Positions 44,281 through 55,100 of a stretch of DNA of 64,000 bases are shown here, in pieces. Where the stretch lies: contig OY987233.1 of the NCBI GenBank assembly GCA_963920705.1, positions 7,740,001 to 7,804,000 on the forward strand, given 5' to 3'. Numbering within the stretch: the first letter of the stretch is position 1; each line of letters starts with the position of its first letter. Origin of the DNA: Odiellus spinosus. Taxonomy: Eukaryota > Arthropoda > Arachnida > Opiliones > Phalangiidae. The notes under the pieces were generated by a model. That model did not search any database. It was not told where the DNA came from and saw nothing but the letters and a program-made list of their open reading frames with translations. A program made the translations under genes and the position numbers.

Positions 44281-46059
44281 CCTGTCAAAAAAGAGGCTGT
44301 TTTTTCTTTCCCTCGCCCTACCTCTTATACGTCTTGGCTTTTTTAAAGAGCCCAGCAGGCTCCCTATAATAGAAGTTATAATAGAACTAAAATGGGATAT
44401 AGCACCCAAGACAGTACCTCTACGCTTTCTACCCCCTTTATATAATATTTCTCCGTACCTTGAAGCTATTTTTTCCCCAAGTAATGTTATACCAAAATCA
44501 GGGTTACAATATTATTTTTCCCAAGATACTTATTATAAAGTCATTGAAGAAGCTAGAATGGGTGGTTATAAGGGGTAGAACTAATATCTCCTATAAAAAA
44601 TACCATTTAATCTTGAATGAAAGTATCAAATGATTTCTTAGCCCACGAGGTGTACCCCCTTCTTCCTGCTGTAGTTCTTGTCCGACTTGAAATTATTTTA
44701 CATCATTCTAGGCTATTTTGCCACCCCAAAAAATAATATTGTTAATTACACTTAATATCCAAACCAGATTTTTTTTGTATTTTTCATGAAAAATACACCT
44801 TTTTATTTATTTTAATTAAGGGTTTTGTATTCTTGTAGTAGGCATACTAATTAAGATTTAATTCATTTGACCTTTTTTATATAGCTTTTAAATTTGCAAT
44901 TCAGTATTTATCAAGCTAGCTAGGCTACATCTTATCCGCGCGTTTTTTTGTTTCAAACAAATAATGAGCTATCCATGGAGCAAGAAGTGCTAGAGATAGT
45001 GCAATTGTTTTTTAGATCTATACCAAATATATTTGATAATCGCCTTTATTTAGACTTAATTTAACTAATTCATGAACTATCAAATCATCTCACACAGTCT
45101 ATTTCTCTACTTATTATGGTGTAGTGTTTATTTTTCTCAACTTCTGACCATTTGTGGCCTTTAATCTTTCTGGGACTCCTGGGAGGGTGAGAAATTTGGG
45201 GGGAAAATTACACCTGATGCGAAAATATCCTTTGAAATGATTGCAAATGGTTAAATTCAGTCTATTTTTACATACGCGTGACGTAGGTTTTACTTTTAAT
45301 TTTATTGTGGTCACATTGAAGAAATACACCACTTTGCTCTTCCATTGTGCGCATGCCCGAGCTCGAAACGCTTACTAGTGGCGAAAAAAAAACGTTCACT
45401 TGGTGAGGCGCGCGTAGTATCCCGCGTATTACCCCATGCAGGTTTTTTTCCCTGCCATTTTCACCAAGTGAAAGTTCGCCCTATGCCACTATGGCACCCC
45501 AAGTAATGGCTAAATGGTGTATTGACTTTCCCAATGAGCAAAAATGGTCCAAATTTCAAATTTTCAACATAATTTAAAGAAAAAAATTCTAGCTTGATGG
45601 CAGATTTTTTTTCTTTTATGAAAGTTGTCCAAATAAGTCGACCCTGTAAAAATTAGATCACAAATTGAGAACATTTTAAGAGCGAACTTTTACGTGTCGT
45701 AAATATTACTTCATATTAAAATTGGATCTCTGGCGTTATGTACCAGTGCCGGAAACTTTTTGAGAGCTTTTTTAAAAGACTACCTACAATTCCCAAGACA
45801 TTGCGCCAGAGATCTTTCGCTACATAGGACGAATAAAAAAATATTTTTTATTCAAGAAAGAATCGAGTTTTTTGTGACTTTATATCGTGGAAAACAACTA
45901 GACCGAAACGCTCCCGATATTACGGGGTGAGTCTTATTTTCCAGAGAACGGGATTTTGATGTTTTTTAAAGTTATTTTAGGTTTTTATTAAAGTGTAGGT
46001 GATATGATTATTATTTTAAATCAAAGTTCAGTGTCCACAAATCCTTATCTTCTGCTATT
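44281..46059. other. No gene recognised; two short hairpins
   Basis: CGTTCACTTGGTGA at about 45393 pairs with TCACCAAGTGAAAGTTCG at about 45461. GGATCTCTGGCG at about 45724 pairs with CGCCAGAGATC at about 45805. Both may be small MITE remnants. A minus-strand frame at 45114-45332 has no domain. Confidence 0.45.
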
Positions 46060-46425
46060 CGTATATTTTCAGATATTTTATTTTCGGATAAATTATAACT
46101 AAAAAATTTAATTTGTATATTCGTATAATTGTTAAACGTGCTAGGTTTACCCGAAGATAAGCCTTTGGCGCTTATCTACGAAATATAACAAATTACTCGT
46201 TTTCAAACGTATAACGATGGATAAGAAAATTCATGTTTCCAGAATTAGTCTAAAATATAAGAAAAATATTCCATTTTTGGATAAAAACGAATATGGATTG
46301 TTTTTTACTTTATCTTCGAATGAGTTAACTCGAATGATAATAGTCTATTTTTAATCAAACATTTAGTAGATTTTATCCAATTAATAAAAATTGTACGAAT
46401 TCCGAGCTCTACAACCAAATATTAA
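46060..46425 (+). mobile_element. Family P element (P1)
   Basis: Shared with 50119-51304 and, more diverged, 56797-57363: TTCGTATAATTGTTAAACGT, TTTACCCGAAGATAAGCCTT, AACGATGGATAAGAAAATTC, TTTTTGGATAAAAACGAATA, TTTTATCCAATTAATAAAAA, ending GAATTCCGAGCTCT. It abuts family B copy B3. Confidence 0.75.
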
Positions 46426-46712
46426 ACTAGAAATCAATTTAAAACTTACCCGGAAAATAGGCTTAGCTAGGAAATCCTGAATTTATTCGCATTGAAGGGT
46501 CAGCGACCAATCGAATGTTATGTTAAGTCTCACCGAGATCTCGCCTCAACGAAAGGCCTTTACTCATTGGTCACTGACCCTTCAATACGAATAAATTCAG
46601 GATTTCCTAACTAACCCTATTTTCCCGGTAAGTTTTGAATTTATTTCTAGTTTAATATTTGTTTGTATGTGGATTAGGTCTGTTTAAACAATAAGGAATC
46701 AATTGTTAGGCT
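46426..46712 (+). mobile_element. Family B MITE (B3), termini lost
   Basis: Near-palindrome: TTAAAACTTACCCGGAAAAT, AAATCCTGAATTTATTCGCA, GGGTCAGCGACCAATCGAAT, then the complement CATTGGTCACTGACCCTTCA, GAATAAATTCAGGATTTCC and TTCCCGGTAAGTTTTGAAT. The AGGGAGAATGC termini are absent or decayed. Confidence 0.83.
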
Positions 46713-47318
46713 GCAAGATAAATTAGTGTTAGTGTCGGACATTGTCACATAGATAATTTTATATTTTATATAAGCATTTAAATGCTACTTAATTAAATTT
46801 AATTAACGCGAATTCTAATAAATCATCAATTTCATGTCATGTCATGGACACTTTAAATATATATATACGTATCGAATCCAAAGTCCCAACATTTATGTTC
46901 AATTTAATTGAGGCAATGAAGCGATTAGTGGGGAAAGGTAAAAATCAAGCCTTCAGATTAAGTGGCCAACTTTGAGTCGTATTAACTCTGTTTCAAACAA
47001 ATCTTATATATAGTGAATGTCCTATGTGCTATTAATAATCGTTTTAATACCCTTCATCTGCTTTGAAGTGAAACGTCCAACATAAAAAAAATTCTGATAT
47101 TTTTCGTTGCATTGAAATTTTTTTAATATTATTATATAATATGTAGAAAAAAGTGTCATTTTTCTATGACAAAGTAAACCAGAGCTTACCTTGCATAGAT
47201 ATTGAATAGTTAAGTTCACATTAACTATTATTATTAGTATATTTATCATATGATATATTAGTAATCTTACCAGTGCTTGGAATTTGTATAAATCTTATTA
47301 ATTGGATAATTTATTGAA
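46713..47318. other. No gene recognised
   Basis: AT-rich; the minus-strand frame 47022-47249 has no recognisable domain. Confidence 0.45.
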
Positions 47319-47322
47319 TTAA

Positions 47323-47763
47323 AGGGAAACTTGGAGCTAAAAATAGAACAGCTTTTGAATTTTCAGAATCCCCGGATGCCAAAAATCGTATTAGATAATG
47401 TTCAAACAATTGTTAGGCACGTTTTTGGTGTTAAATTTATTTCTACAGTTTGGCAAAGTTTGAATAAAGGTAAATATAAATTCGGGCCAATCATATTATT
47501 TCAACCTTCAACTTTTCTTGTAATGTCTTAACATTAAAACTAGAATAGGCCGGCGTTTGATGGCCGGACATTACAAGCGCTGTTTAATGCTGAAAGAATA
47601 TGATTGGCCCGATTTTATACTTACTTTTTTCAAATTTTACCAAACTTTAGAAATTAATTTAAACATCAAAAACGTGTCTTAAAATTGTGAAAAAAAGTCT
47701 CTAATACGTTTTTTGACATGGTTATTGCGAAAATAAATTCAAAAGCTGTTCCAAGTTTCCATT
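47323..47763 (+). mobile_element. Family C MITE, complete (C2)
   Basis: TTAA (47319-47322), AGGGAAACTTGGAGCTAAAA at the left and GCTGTTCCAAGTTTCCAT at the right, then TTAA (47764-47767). The central hairpin has ATATTATTTCAACCTTCAAC, AACATTAAAACTAGAATAGG, GGACATTACAAGCGC and GAATATGATTGGCCCG. Confidence 0.9.
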
Positions 47764-47910
47764 TTAATCTGAAAATAAAATATATGAAACAACTTGAATA
47801 ACAGATGATAATATTTATACGATTCCCAGCACTTTATTCATCGGGAAAAGCATTTAATCAAACTAATTTGAAACTGCAGAAAACAGCTAGGCAGAGGTCA
47901 TTTGATATGA

Positions 47911-47929
47911 CCCCCCCCCCCCCCCCCCC
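47911..47929 (+). repeat. Poly-C run (19 C)
   Basis: Uninterrupted run of C inside AT-rich DNA; length may be unreliable in an assembly. Confidence 0.9.
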
Positions 47930-48024
47930 AAATATGGTTCAATACTGGTACGATATAAAGTACTTTCTTTGTTTGTTAATTCATGTTTAAAATTAGGCTA
48001 TCGCCATTTTTTCATTTTATTTTT

Positions 48025-48475
48025 TTCATACTATTAAAAACGCATTAAAAATTTTACGCCTTTGAAAACAAACTTCAAAATTAAGTGACAAAAATATATG
48101 GAGTTAATTTTTTCCGCTTAAAGACGTGGAATGATTTCTTGAAAGTAATTACCGATAAAATTTAAATAAAAGGTGGGACTTTCTGGATTAAGTACTTTTA
48201 CGAAAAAGACCGCGCGAAAGCTACCTTATAACTGGTGCCAGAACGCGACGAGAATCATCTGTAGGAATCTCTATACAATAGAAAAATCAGGCGACCATAG
48301 TGATGATGTAGTATTGCAGGGAATTTTTATTTTTAAAAATTTCGAAAATGGCGATTATAAAAAAATGTATTTTACTGTCGCGGTAAAGACATATGAATAT
48401 TTTGAATAGTTTTTTAACGATCTTTCCGAAAATGCTACTCAATTTCAAATTGAAGTTCATGAAAAATCCGCCACT
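48025..48475 (-). mobile_element. Family A MITE (A8)
   Basis: Reverse orientation: CTGGATTAAGTACTTTTACG, AAAAAGACCGCGCGAAAGCT, AACTGGTGCCAGAACGCGAC, GACCATAGTGATGATGTAGT, TTCGAAAATGGCGATTATAA, ATCTTTCCGAAAATGCTACT, ending CCGCCACT and TTAA (48476-48479). Confidence 0.87.
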
Positions 48476-48479
48476 TTAA

Positions 48480-48903
48480 GATTAGCGAAATATTTAAAAT
48501 GCATCTCAAGTATTTTAGTATGAACATGACATAACTTGAAGTAATAATCTGCTATAAATATTGTTCCATGATAGTTGCTATCTTTCGATATGTATTTAAT
48601 TATGTATCCATGCGCCAAATGTTCTCCCATTATGCAAATTGTAGTTGAATTAGAAAATTGCAAGCAACCTCGTTACAAAATGGGAATACGTTTCAAACTC
48701 AATAATTAAATACCGTTGTCAAGTATGAAATGTCTCACGGGCAACCCCATTGTATATATAAGGTATGTTTTCGTTGTATTGTTCAGTAAGTCGCCGCCGG
48801 CGTCTGTACTTGTTAAGTATTTTGACATAAAATATTTAGGTTATTTTAGGAATCGTTTAAATTTATAAAGTGTTCCTTTGTGCAAATGTATTTTATAGCG
48901 TAA
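48480..48903. other. No gene recognised
   Basis: AT-rich; the minus-strand frame 48457-48663 overlaps A8 and has no domain. Confidence 0.4.
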
Positions 48904-49334
48904 TTAAGCTAACAACAAGTGATTTTTTTTTTAATCGATTTCTTATCGTTTAAATAGACCTAATCCACTAGTGAAAAAATGTACCAACAACTAGAAATAA
49001 AAAACTTACCCGGAAAATTCGCTTAGCGGAATTCATGGAGATCCTGATTTCCTCCCGTATAAGGTCTAGCAACCAATCGAACGCGATTATAAATCTCGTG
49101 GAGAACTCCTGTTAACGTCGTGCCTTTGCTCATTGGTCGCTAGACCTTACACGGAAGCAATTCAGGATCTCCATGAATCCCGCTAAGCCTATTTTCCGGA
49201 TAAGTTTTAAATTTATTTCTTGTTTAATATTTGTTTTGTAAACTTTCAATCGGTGGATTAGGCCTATTTAAACGATAAGAAATCGATAAAAAATCACTTG
49301 TTATTAGGTTGCATTCTCCATTTAATAAAAGAAC
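48904..49334 (+). mobile_element. Family B MITE (B4)
   Basis: Left AACAACAAGTGATTTTTTTT, ATCGTTTAAATAGACCTAAT, AAACTTACCCGGAAAATTCG, GGAGATCCTGATTTCCTCCC, TAGCAACCAATCGAACGCGA; complementary right arm GGTCGCTAGACCTTACACGG, ATTCAGGATCTCCATGAATC, and TTGTTATTAGGTTGCATTCT. A few terminal bases are lost on the left. Confidence 0.88.
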
Positions 49335-49777
49335 GACGTGTTGTAATTTCACCGGTAGAAACTAGTATTTTATATTACTTTGAAACACTGAGCACTGAAA
49401 GTGAATAATATAAGTTTAATGAAGGAGAAAGGTTGAATGTCTCTTCCACAATGCGCTTTTGACGGTAAATGTCCTTCAATAAAACTTAATTAATTCCCCA
49501 AGGATCTCATCAGTAACATTCTTGCGTCTTTCAATAAAGCAAAACCTATTTCCCTTCTTGCAATAGCTTAGTAAGCTGGAAAAATAGCCTGTTAGACATT
49601 TTTAATTGTATTCCTAGCTGTGTCGACAGCGGTAGCTCTTTTAACTCTTTTCTTATATTATTATTATTAATATTATTTGAAGAATTTCTTCCACCCCCGC
49701 TACGTGAATTATTTTTAGTTCATTACACTCTTATTTCTAAACCTTATTAAGTTGTGGCTCTTTTGTTTCTGTAGCTT
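49335..49777. other. No gene recognised
   Basis: AT-rich spacer with a short (TTA)n run near 49659-49672. No supported exon. Confidence 0.45.
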
Positions 49778-50118
49778 CATTCCATAAAAAGTAAACATCG
49801 CCCCCTTAGCTTAATACTATCAGCAAAGGCCCCCTGCAGTTTACGTCATAACTCATCACTAAAAATAGCGAAAAAAGTCATCACCCCTGTCTGGCTCGAG
49901 TAATTTGGACTCTTCCTCGATATTTTGAATCGGAAGATAGGGACGGAATTTAGGCGGGCCGCGCTTGGCTATATTATCTCTCCCACCCCAACTCCGGAAT
50001 GCTTCCGATTTCACTATTTACGCCGGATGCTGCCGCTAGAGTGTCTCGAATCAGAATCTGCCGGTGCATTTACCTGAACCTTTGCTGATAGCTACGGGGC
50101 GTTGTTTACTTTTATGAA
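49778..50118. mobile_element. Family S hairpin element
   Basis: Left end CCATAAAAAGTAAACATCGC, TTAATACTATCAGCAAAGGC; right end ACCTTTGCTGATAGCTACGG, GGCGTTGTTTACTTTTATG. Arms of about 55 bp enclose about 220 bp that includes GC-rich sequence. A single arm recurs at 58675-58742. Confidence 0.75.
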
Positions 50119-50613
50119 ATATATTCGTATAATTGTTAAATGTATAAGGTTTACCCGAAGATAAGCGTTTGGCGCTTTATCTACGAACAAATTATTCGTA
50201 TTCAAACGTAAAACGATGGATAAGAAAATTCACGTTTCGAGAATTAGTCTAAAATATAAGAAAAAACTTTCAAATTGACTTTTAATTCGAAGAATATAAA
50301 TAAAACAACGAAACTAAGATTTTAAATCATCTTTTTATTCGTTATTTTTCACGAAAATAAATTTTTAATTTTTGTTATCCGAACGTATAAAGGCTGGTTT
50401 TCACGGGGCGGAAATTGAGGCAAAACCGGGCGAAAACTTGCCGCGGCTGAAAATATTTCGGCGGGCCGAAACGAAAAGTCTCTTTCCGCGCGACTAGAGA
50501 AAAGTTCTATATTTTAGCGGCCGAAACTTTCCGCAGCCAATCATACCCCTGGATTTTCCCACGCGAGATCTCGTCGTTGGCGAGGTTTTCCGAGATTCTA
50601 GAGTAGATTTTAA

Positions 50614-50785
50614 ATGGCGGACGCTCGAATGTCGAAAGTATCGAAAAAAGCTGTTGACAACGAAGAATTTATTGAAGAAATAAGGAAACATAGATTTCTT
50701 TATGATGGGAGTTTAAAAGAGTATAAAGACTCAACCATGAAGGATAACTGTTGGTCCAGTATAGGGACGAAATTCGGACTTAGCA
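50614..50785 (+). CDS. MADF-domain protein, first exon only (transposon relic)
   Basis: ATG at 50614 opens MADARMSKVSKKAVDNEEFI, followed by EEIRKHRFLYDGSLKEYKD and CWSSIGTKFGLS. The pattern hydrophobic-IEExRxHxFLYD..LKEYKD..xxCWxxI is that of the MADF (Myb/SANT-like in Adf-1) domain. A GTAAGT at 50786 would be a phase 1 donor; reading on gives a stop at 50791-50793 (59 residues in all). The rest of the domain is not found downstream within the element, so this is an isolated first exon. In PIF/Harbinger transposons such proteins help bring the transposase to DNA. Confidence 0.7.
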
Positions 50786-50876
50786 GTAAGTAAATTTTAT
50801 TTTACAAAGGGCAGCAGTAAGTAAATTTTATTTTACAAAGGGCAGCAGTAAGTAAATTTTATTTTACAAAGGGCAT
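50784..50876 (+). repeat. 31-bp triplication carrying splice-donor strings
   Basis: Three copies of CAGTAAGTAAATTTTATTTT plus ACAAAGGGCAG, starting at 50784, 50815 and 50846. Each contains GTAAGT, so the exon's donor has been triplicated. Confidence 0.95.
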
Positions 50877-51304
50877 GTATTTAAATACCCGAGTAAATAC
50901 CTGATACATGATATAATTAGGAGAAGACATAGACATAGACATATGAAGGACAGGACATAGACAATTGTTAAAAATCATAAAACCAAAAATTTTCGGTTCA
51001 CCAAAAATGGTTACGTGAAAACCAATCGCCGTCGCGTAAGCGAAAACGGACGGAATTTCGCGGCGGAAATGCGACATTCAGCCTTAAAATTTCGGTCTCG
51101 TGAAAACCAGACTTAACGCGGATAATATTCTAAGATAAGGCCATTTTTGGATAAAAACGGATACGGATTACGTTTTTTACTTTATCTTCGAATAAGTCAA
51201 CTCGAATGAAAAATAGTATATTTTTAATCAAACAGATTAATATACATCAGAATTTAGTAGATTTTATCCAATTAATAAAAATTATACAAATTCCGAGCTC
51301 TAAT

Positions 51305-51842
51305 TTTGATAATAATCTTGAGACTATTCCTTTAAACGAAGCAAATTAAAGCGACAAGTGAATAAATCATCAAATATTTTCCAAACGTCAAGTGATAAAT
51401 ATAAAACTTGTTGAATTTAATCGCTCGATGAATTTTTAAAATTCTTATTTATGTCGCCAGGCATGTCGATATTTTAATAAAACGACAGTTGTTACCGGCA
51501 AAAAAGAAACACAATTTTATCTCGAGCACGTTCGTAGCGTGATGGCCAGATTTAATTAGAAAAAATACATTTTCCTCGCTATTCTTAAAGGATATCGTGA
51601 AATTCGTCTATGATCGAATAATAAATTTTTAAATATATCTCAAATATACTTTAATACGTGCTTTGAGGAAGTGATATTCACGCAATAACGCCATGCACTG
51701 ATTGGATTGTCATTTTACATCGTTTTTGTTTATAATTAAACGGCTACTAGACTATAGCTCTGATAACAAGTTATTTTTAATAGATTTGAACTATTAAAAC
51801 CGTATCAAAACTCGCAACAAAAGGTTTCGCTGTAATTTACAG
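51305..51842. other. No gene recognised
   Basis: AT-rich single-copy sequence; no supported exon or RNA gene. Confidence 0.45.
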
Positions 51843-51846
51843 TTAA

Positions 51847-51965
51847 AGTGAGGCTGTCACGGATCCAGAAAGTCCACTATCTTTCGTACGAAAACTATCG
51901 TCATAAATAGGAAACAATTTGCTTATATATTTTATAAGTTTTTATATTTTCGTTTTAAAGTTTCT
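51847..51965 (+). mobile_element. Family A fragment (A9) running into an array
   Basis: TTAA (51843-51846), AGTGAGGCTGTCACGGATCC, AGTCCACTATCTTTCGTACG, AAACTATCGTCATAAATAGG, then TTTTAAAGTTTCTTCCTAT, where the 29-bp array starts. The middle of the family is deleted. Confidence 0.8.
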
Positions 51966-52560
51966 TCCTATAATTCCCTTTATATCTAAAACATTCCTAT
52001 AATTCCCTTTATATCTAAAACATTCTTATAATTCCCTTTATATCTAAAACATTCCTATAATTCCCTTTATATCTAAAACATTCCTATAATTCCCTTTATA
52101 TCTAAAACATTAATATAATTCCCTTTATATCTAAAACATTCCTATAATTCCCTTTATATCTAAAACATTCCTATAATTCCCTTTATATCTAAAACATTCC
52201 TATAATTCCCTTTATATCTAAAACATTCCTATAATTCCCTTTATATCTAAAACATTCCTATAATTCCCTTTATATCTAAAACATTCCTATAATTCCCTTT
52301 ATATCTAAAACATTCCTATAATTCCCTTTATATCTAAAACATTCCTATAATTCCCTTTATATCTAAAACATTCCTATAATTCCCTTTATATCTAAAACAT
52401 TCCTATAATTCCCTTTATACCTAAAACATTCCTATAATTCCCTTTATATCTAAAACATTCCTATAATTCCATTTATATCTAAAACATTCCTATAATTCCC
52501 TTTATATCTAAAACATTCCTATAATTTCCTTTATTTCTAAAACATTCCTATAATTTCCTA
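51966..52560 (+). repeat. 29-bp minisatellite (about 20 copies)
   Basis: Unit CATTCCTATAATTCCCTTTA plus TATCTAAAA, highly uniform, with isolated single-base variants (TTAATATAATT, TTATACC, TTCCATTTA). It starts within the tail of family A copy A9. Confidence 0.96.
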
Positions 52561-53205
52561 TATTTCTAAAAACATTATTCCTATATTTCTAAAAACATTA
52601 TTCCTATATTTCTAAAAACATTATTCCTATATTTCTAAAAACATTATTCCTATATTTCTAAAAACATTATTCCTATATTTCTAAAAACATTATTCCTATA
52701 TTTCTAAAAACATTATTCCTATATTTCTAAAAACATCATTCTATGATTTCCTATATTTCTAAAAACATTATTCTGATTTCCTACGTTTCTAAAAACATTA
52801 TTCTGATTTCCTACGTTTCTAAAAACATTATTCCTATAATTTCCTATATTTCTAAAACATTCCTATAATTTCCTATATTTCTAAAACATTCCTATAATTT
52901 CCTATATTTCTAAAACATTCCTATAATTTCCTATATTTCTAAAACATTATTCTTATTTTTATTTATTCCTATATTTCTAAAAAAAATATTCTATAATTTC
53001 ATAAATTTCAAAAAACATTCCTATAATTTCGTATATTTCTAAAAACATTCCAATAATTTCTTATCTCTAAAAAATCTATTCCTATAATTTCCTACATTTC
53101 TAAAAATATTTCTATAAATTTTATATATTTCTAAAAACATTCCTATAATTTCCTATATTTCTGAAAACATTATTCATATAATTTCCTATAAATCTATGAA
53201 AAATA
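52561..53205 (+). repeat. 23-bp array followed by degenerate 28-30-bp copies
   Basis: Eight copies of CATTATTCCTATATTTCTAA plus AAA at 52561-52740, then longer units CATTCCTATAATTTCCTATA plus TTTCTAAAA to about 53205. All derive from the same TCCTATA..TCTAAAACATT core as the preceding array. Confidence 0.92.
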
Positions 53206-53635
53206 TCCTATTTTCTGATAATTTTTGGGGGTTTTCTTTGTGGTCGCAATGCATACTTTTGATTTAACAAATGTCTTGGGGATTGCAATGACTTTCCTGA
53301 ATACCAACTTTGTTCGTGAAAAACAACTCTAAAGTATAAATTATTAGACACGGCGCGCTAAATCGCAATTTTTCCTCCCACAATGTCAATAAAGACACAA
53401 AAAACGTTTAATATTTTTAAATAGGCGGTAAGGTTCGTAACAACTTCCAATAGAAGAATCGACTAGCAGATTCTTTTCCCGTTTTGCTAGGAACGAATTG
53501 GGGGAAAAAAAAAAGTCATTTTTCTATTTCATACTCCACCCACGCCACTGAGCCAGTGCGAAAGATGAGAGGAGTGCTTGCAATTTGTATGACTTAGATT
53601 TAGTAAGTTATATTCAGATGTTATCTGTTTGCTTA
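53206..53635. other. No gene recognised
   Basis: Single-copy AT-rich DNA. The minus-strand frame at 53529-53711 runs into family A and has no recognisable domain. Confidence 0.45.
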
Positions 53636-53906
53636 ATTGGAAATTGAGTAGCATTTTCGTAAATATTGTTAAAAAACGATTCAAAATATACATACATATG
53701 TCGTAGAACAAAATTACAGTGACAGTAAAAATACATATTTTATAATCGCCATTTTCGAAATTTTTAAAATAAAAATTCCTCGCAATACTACGTCATCACT
53801 ATGGTCGCGTGATTTCGCTATCGTATAGAGCTTCCTACAGTTGTCTCGTCGCGTTCTAGCACTAGTGATAACGTCGCTTTCGCGCTGTCTTTTTCGTAAA
53901 AGTACT
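53636..53906 (+). mobile_element. Family A MITE, both ends truncated (A10)
   Basis: GGAAATTGAGTAGCATTTTC, TATTTTATAATCGCCATTTT, TACTACGTCATCACTATGGT, CGCGTGATTTCGCTATCG, CGTCGCGTTCTAGCACTAGT, GTCTTTTTCGTAAAAGTACT. No TTAA-adjacent terminus. Confidence 0.85.
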
Positions 53907-54339
53907 AACTAATAGTTAATGTTCACAAATTATTTTACAAGTTTTTACGTGATAATATCTTTCGTATTCGATCTATATTTTATATATTTTTCGGTTCATA
54001 TTATCGCGTTTGAATCGCGCAATCTCGATTGTGTTGTTACATTTTCCTGTGAGAAACTTTTTAACTGCCCTTGGACAAACCAAGTTCATTTTTTGTAAAA
54101 TAACTTTTTATAGGCTGTGTAGTAAATTATTATATTAGCCGGTGGAATTTCAAAAGCGTGCGATGGCCCGGAAGGCATTACGCGAACTAACGTCAGACGC
54201 GGCTCTCAATGTTTACATTTTATCCAGAAGTTTTATCCGAAAGACAATCGACAGCTAATTACAGAAAATGAGATCTGACTCATCTTTCTAAAAAACTTTT
54301 AATATGAACAAATTTTCTTTTTATTTTGCTCTTGACTTC
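53907..54339. other. No gene recognised
   Basis: AT-rich spacer; nothing supported. Confidence 0.45.
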
Positions 54340-55100
54340 AACTTAATGGAAAAGTTTAGATTTATCTCTGCTCCGTTGTTTTATGTTGAAAAGTTTCAGA
54401 TTTATCTCTGCGAAGTTGTTTTTATGTTGACAAGTTTAATTTTTATCTCTGCGAAGTTGTTTTATCAGTTGAAAAGTTTCAGAATTATCTCTGAGCATTT
54501 TTTTGTTGAAAGGTTTCTGATTTATCTCTACGCAGATGTTTTTATCAGTTGAAAAGTTTCAGATTTTTCTTTGCGCAGTTGTTTTATAAGTTGAAAAGTT
54601 TCAGATTTTTCTTTGCGCAGTTGTTTTATGTTTAAAAGTTTCAGAATTATCTCTGGGCAATTGTTTTATCAGTTGAAAAGTTTCAGATCTATCTCTGGGC
54701 AGTTGTTTTATCAGTTGAAAAGTTTCAGATTTAACTCCACACAGTTGTTTTATCAGTTGAAAAGTTTCAGATTTATCTCTGTGCAGTTGTTTTATCAGTT
54801 GGAAAGTTTCAGATTTATCTATACTTTGTTGCTTTTATGTTGAAAAGCTTCAGATTTATCTCTGCGCAGTTGTTTTATCAGTTGAAAAGTTTCAGATTTA
54901 TCTCTGAGCTGTTGCTTTAAGCTAAAAGTTTGGTTTATCTCTGCGCAATTTATCAGTTGAAAGTTTTAGATTTATTTCTGCGCAATTCTTTATCAGTTGA
55001 AAAGTTTCAGATTTATCTCTGCACAGTTGTTTTATCAGTTGAAAAGCTCCAGATTTATCTCTGCGCAATTGTTTTTATGTTGAAAAAGTTTCAAATTTTT
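54340..55100 (+). repeat. 42-bp minisatellite (about 18 copies)
   Basis: Unit GTTTTATCAGTTGAAAAGTT plus TCAGATTTATCTCTGCGCAG and two linking bases. Divergence between copies is high, and some have TATGTTGAAAAG in place of TATCAGTTG. Short repetitive frames (54304-54552, 54613-54843, 54930-55118) are by-products. Confidence 0.93.

Larger units (their letters stand above)
50391..51113 (+). mobile_element. PIF/Harbinger-like element, 723 bp, internally deleted
   Basis: Ends AGGCTGGTTTTCACGGGGCG and, on the other strand, AGTCTGGTTTTCACGAGACC, imperfect inverted repeats continuing into GAAATT. Flanked by TAA on both sides (50388-50390 and 51114-51116), matching the 3-bp TWA duplication of PIF/Harbinger transposons. 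It encloses an exon with a MADF-like domain, the type of accessory DNA-binding protein these transposons carry. No DDE transposase is present, so it is non-autonomous. Confidence 0.8.
50119..51304 (+). mobile_element. Family P element (P2), interrupted by a PIF/Harbinger-like element
   Basis: Left part TTCGTATAATTGTTAAATG, TTTACCCGAAGATAAGCGTT, AACGATGGATAAGAAAATTC up to 50390; right part from 51114: TTTTTGGATAAAAACGGATA, ACTTTATCTTCGAATAAGTC, TTTTATCCAATTAATAAAAA, ending ATTCCGAGCTCT. Removing the insert rejoins the element. Confidence 0.78.

Noticed and set aside
44156-44578. 140-codon frame
   Set aside because: Begins in a T-run (poly-Phe) and reads through the tRNA-like head of a likely SINE; no recognisable domain.
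47331-47531. 66-codon frame
   Set aside because: Lies inside the family C MITE, whose other copies do not keep it open.
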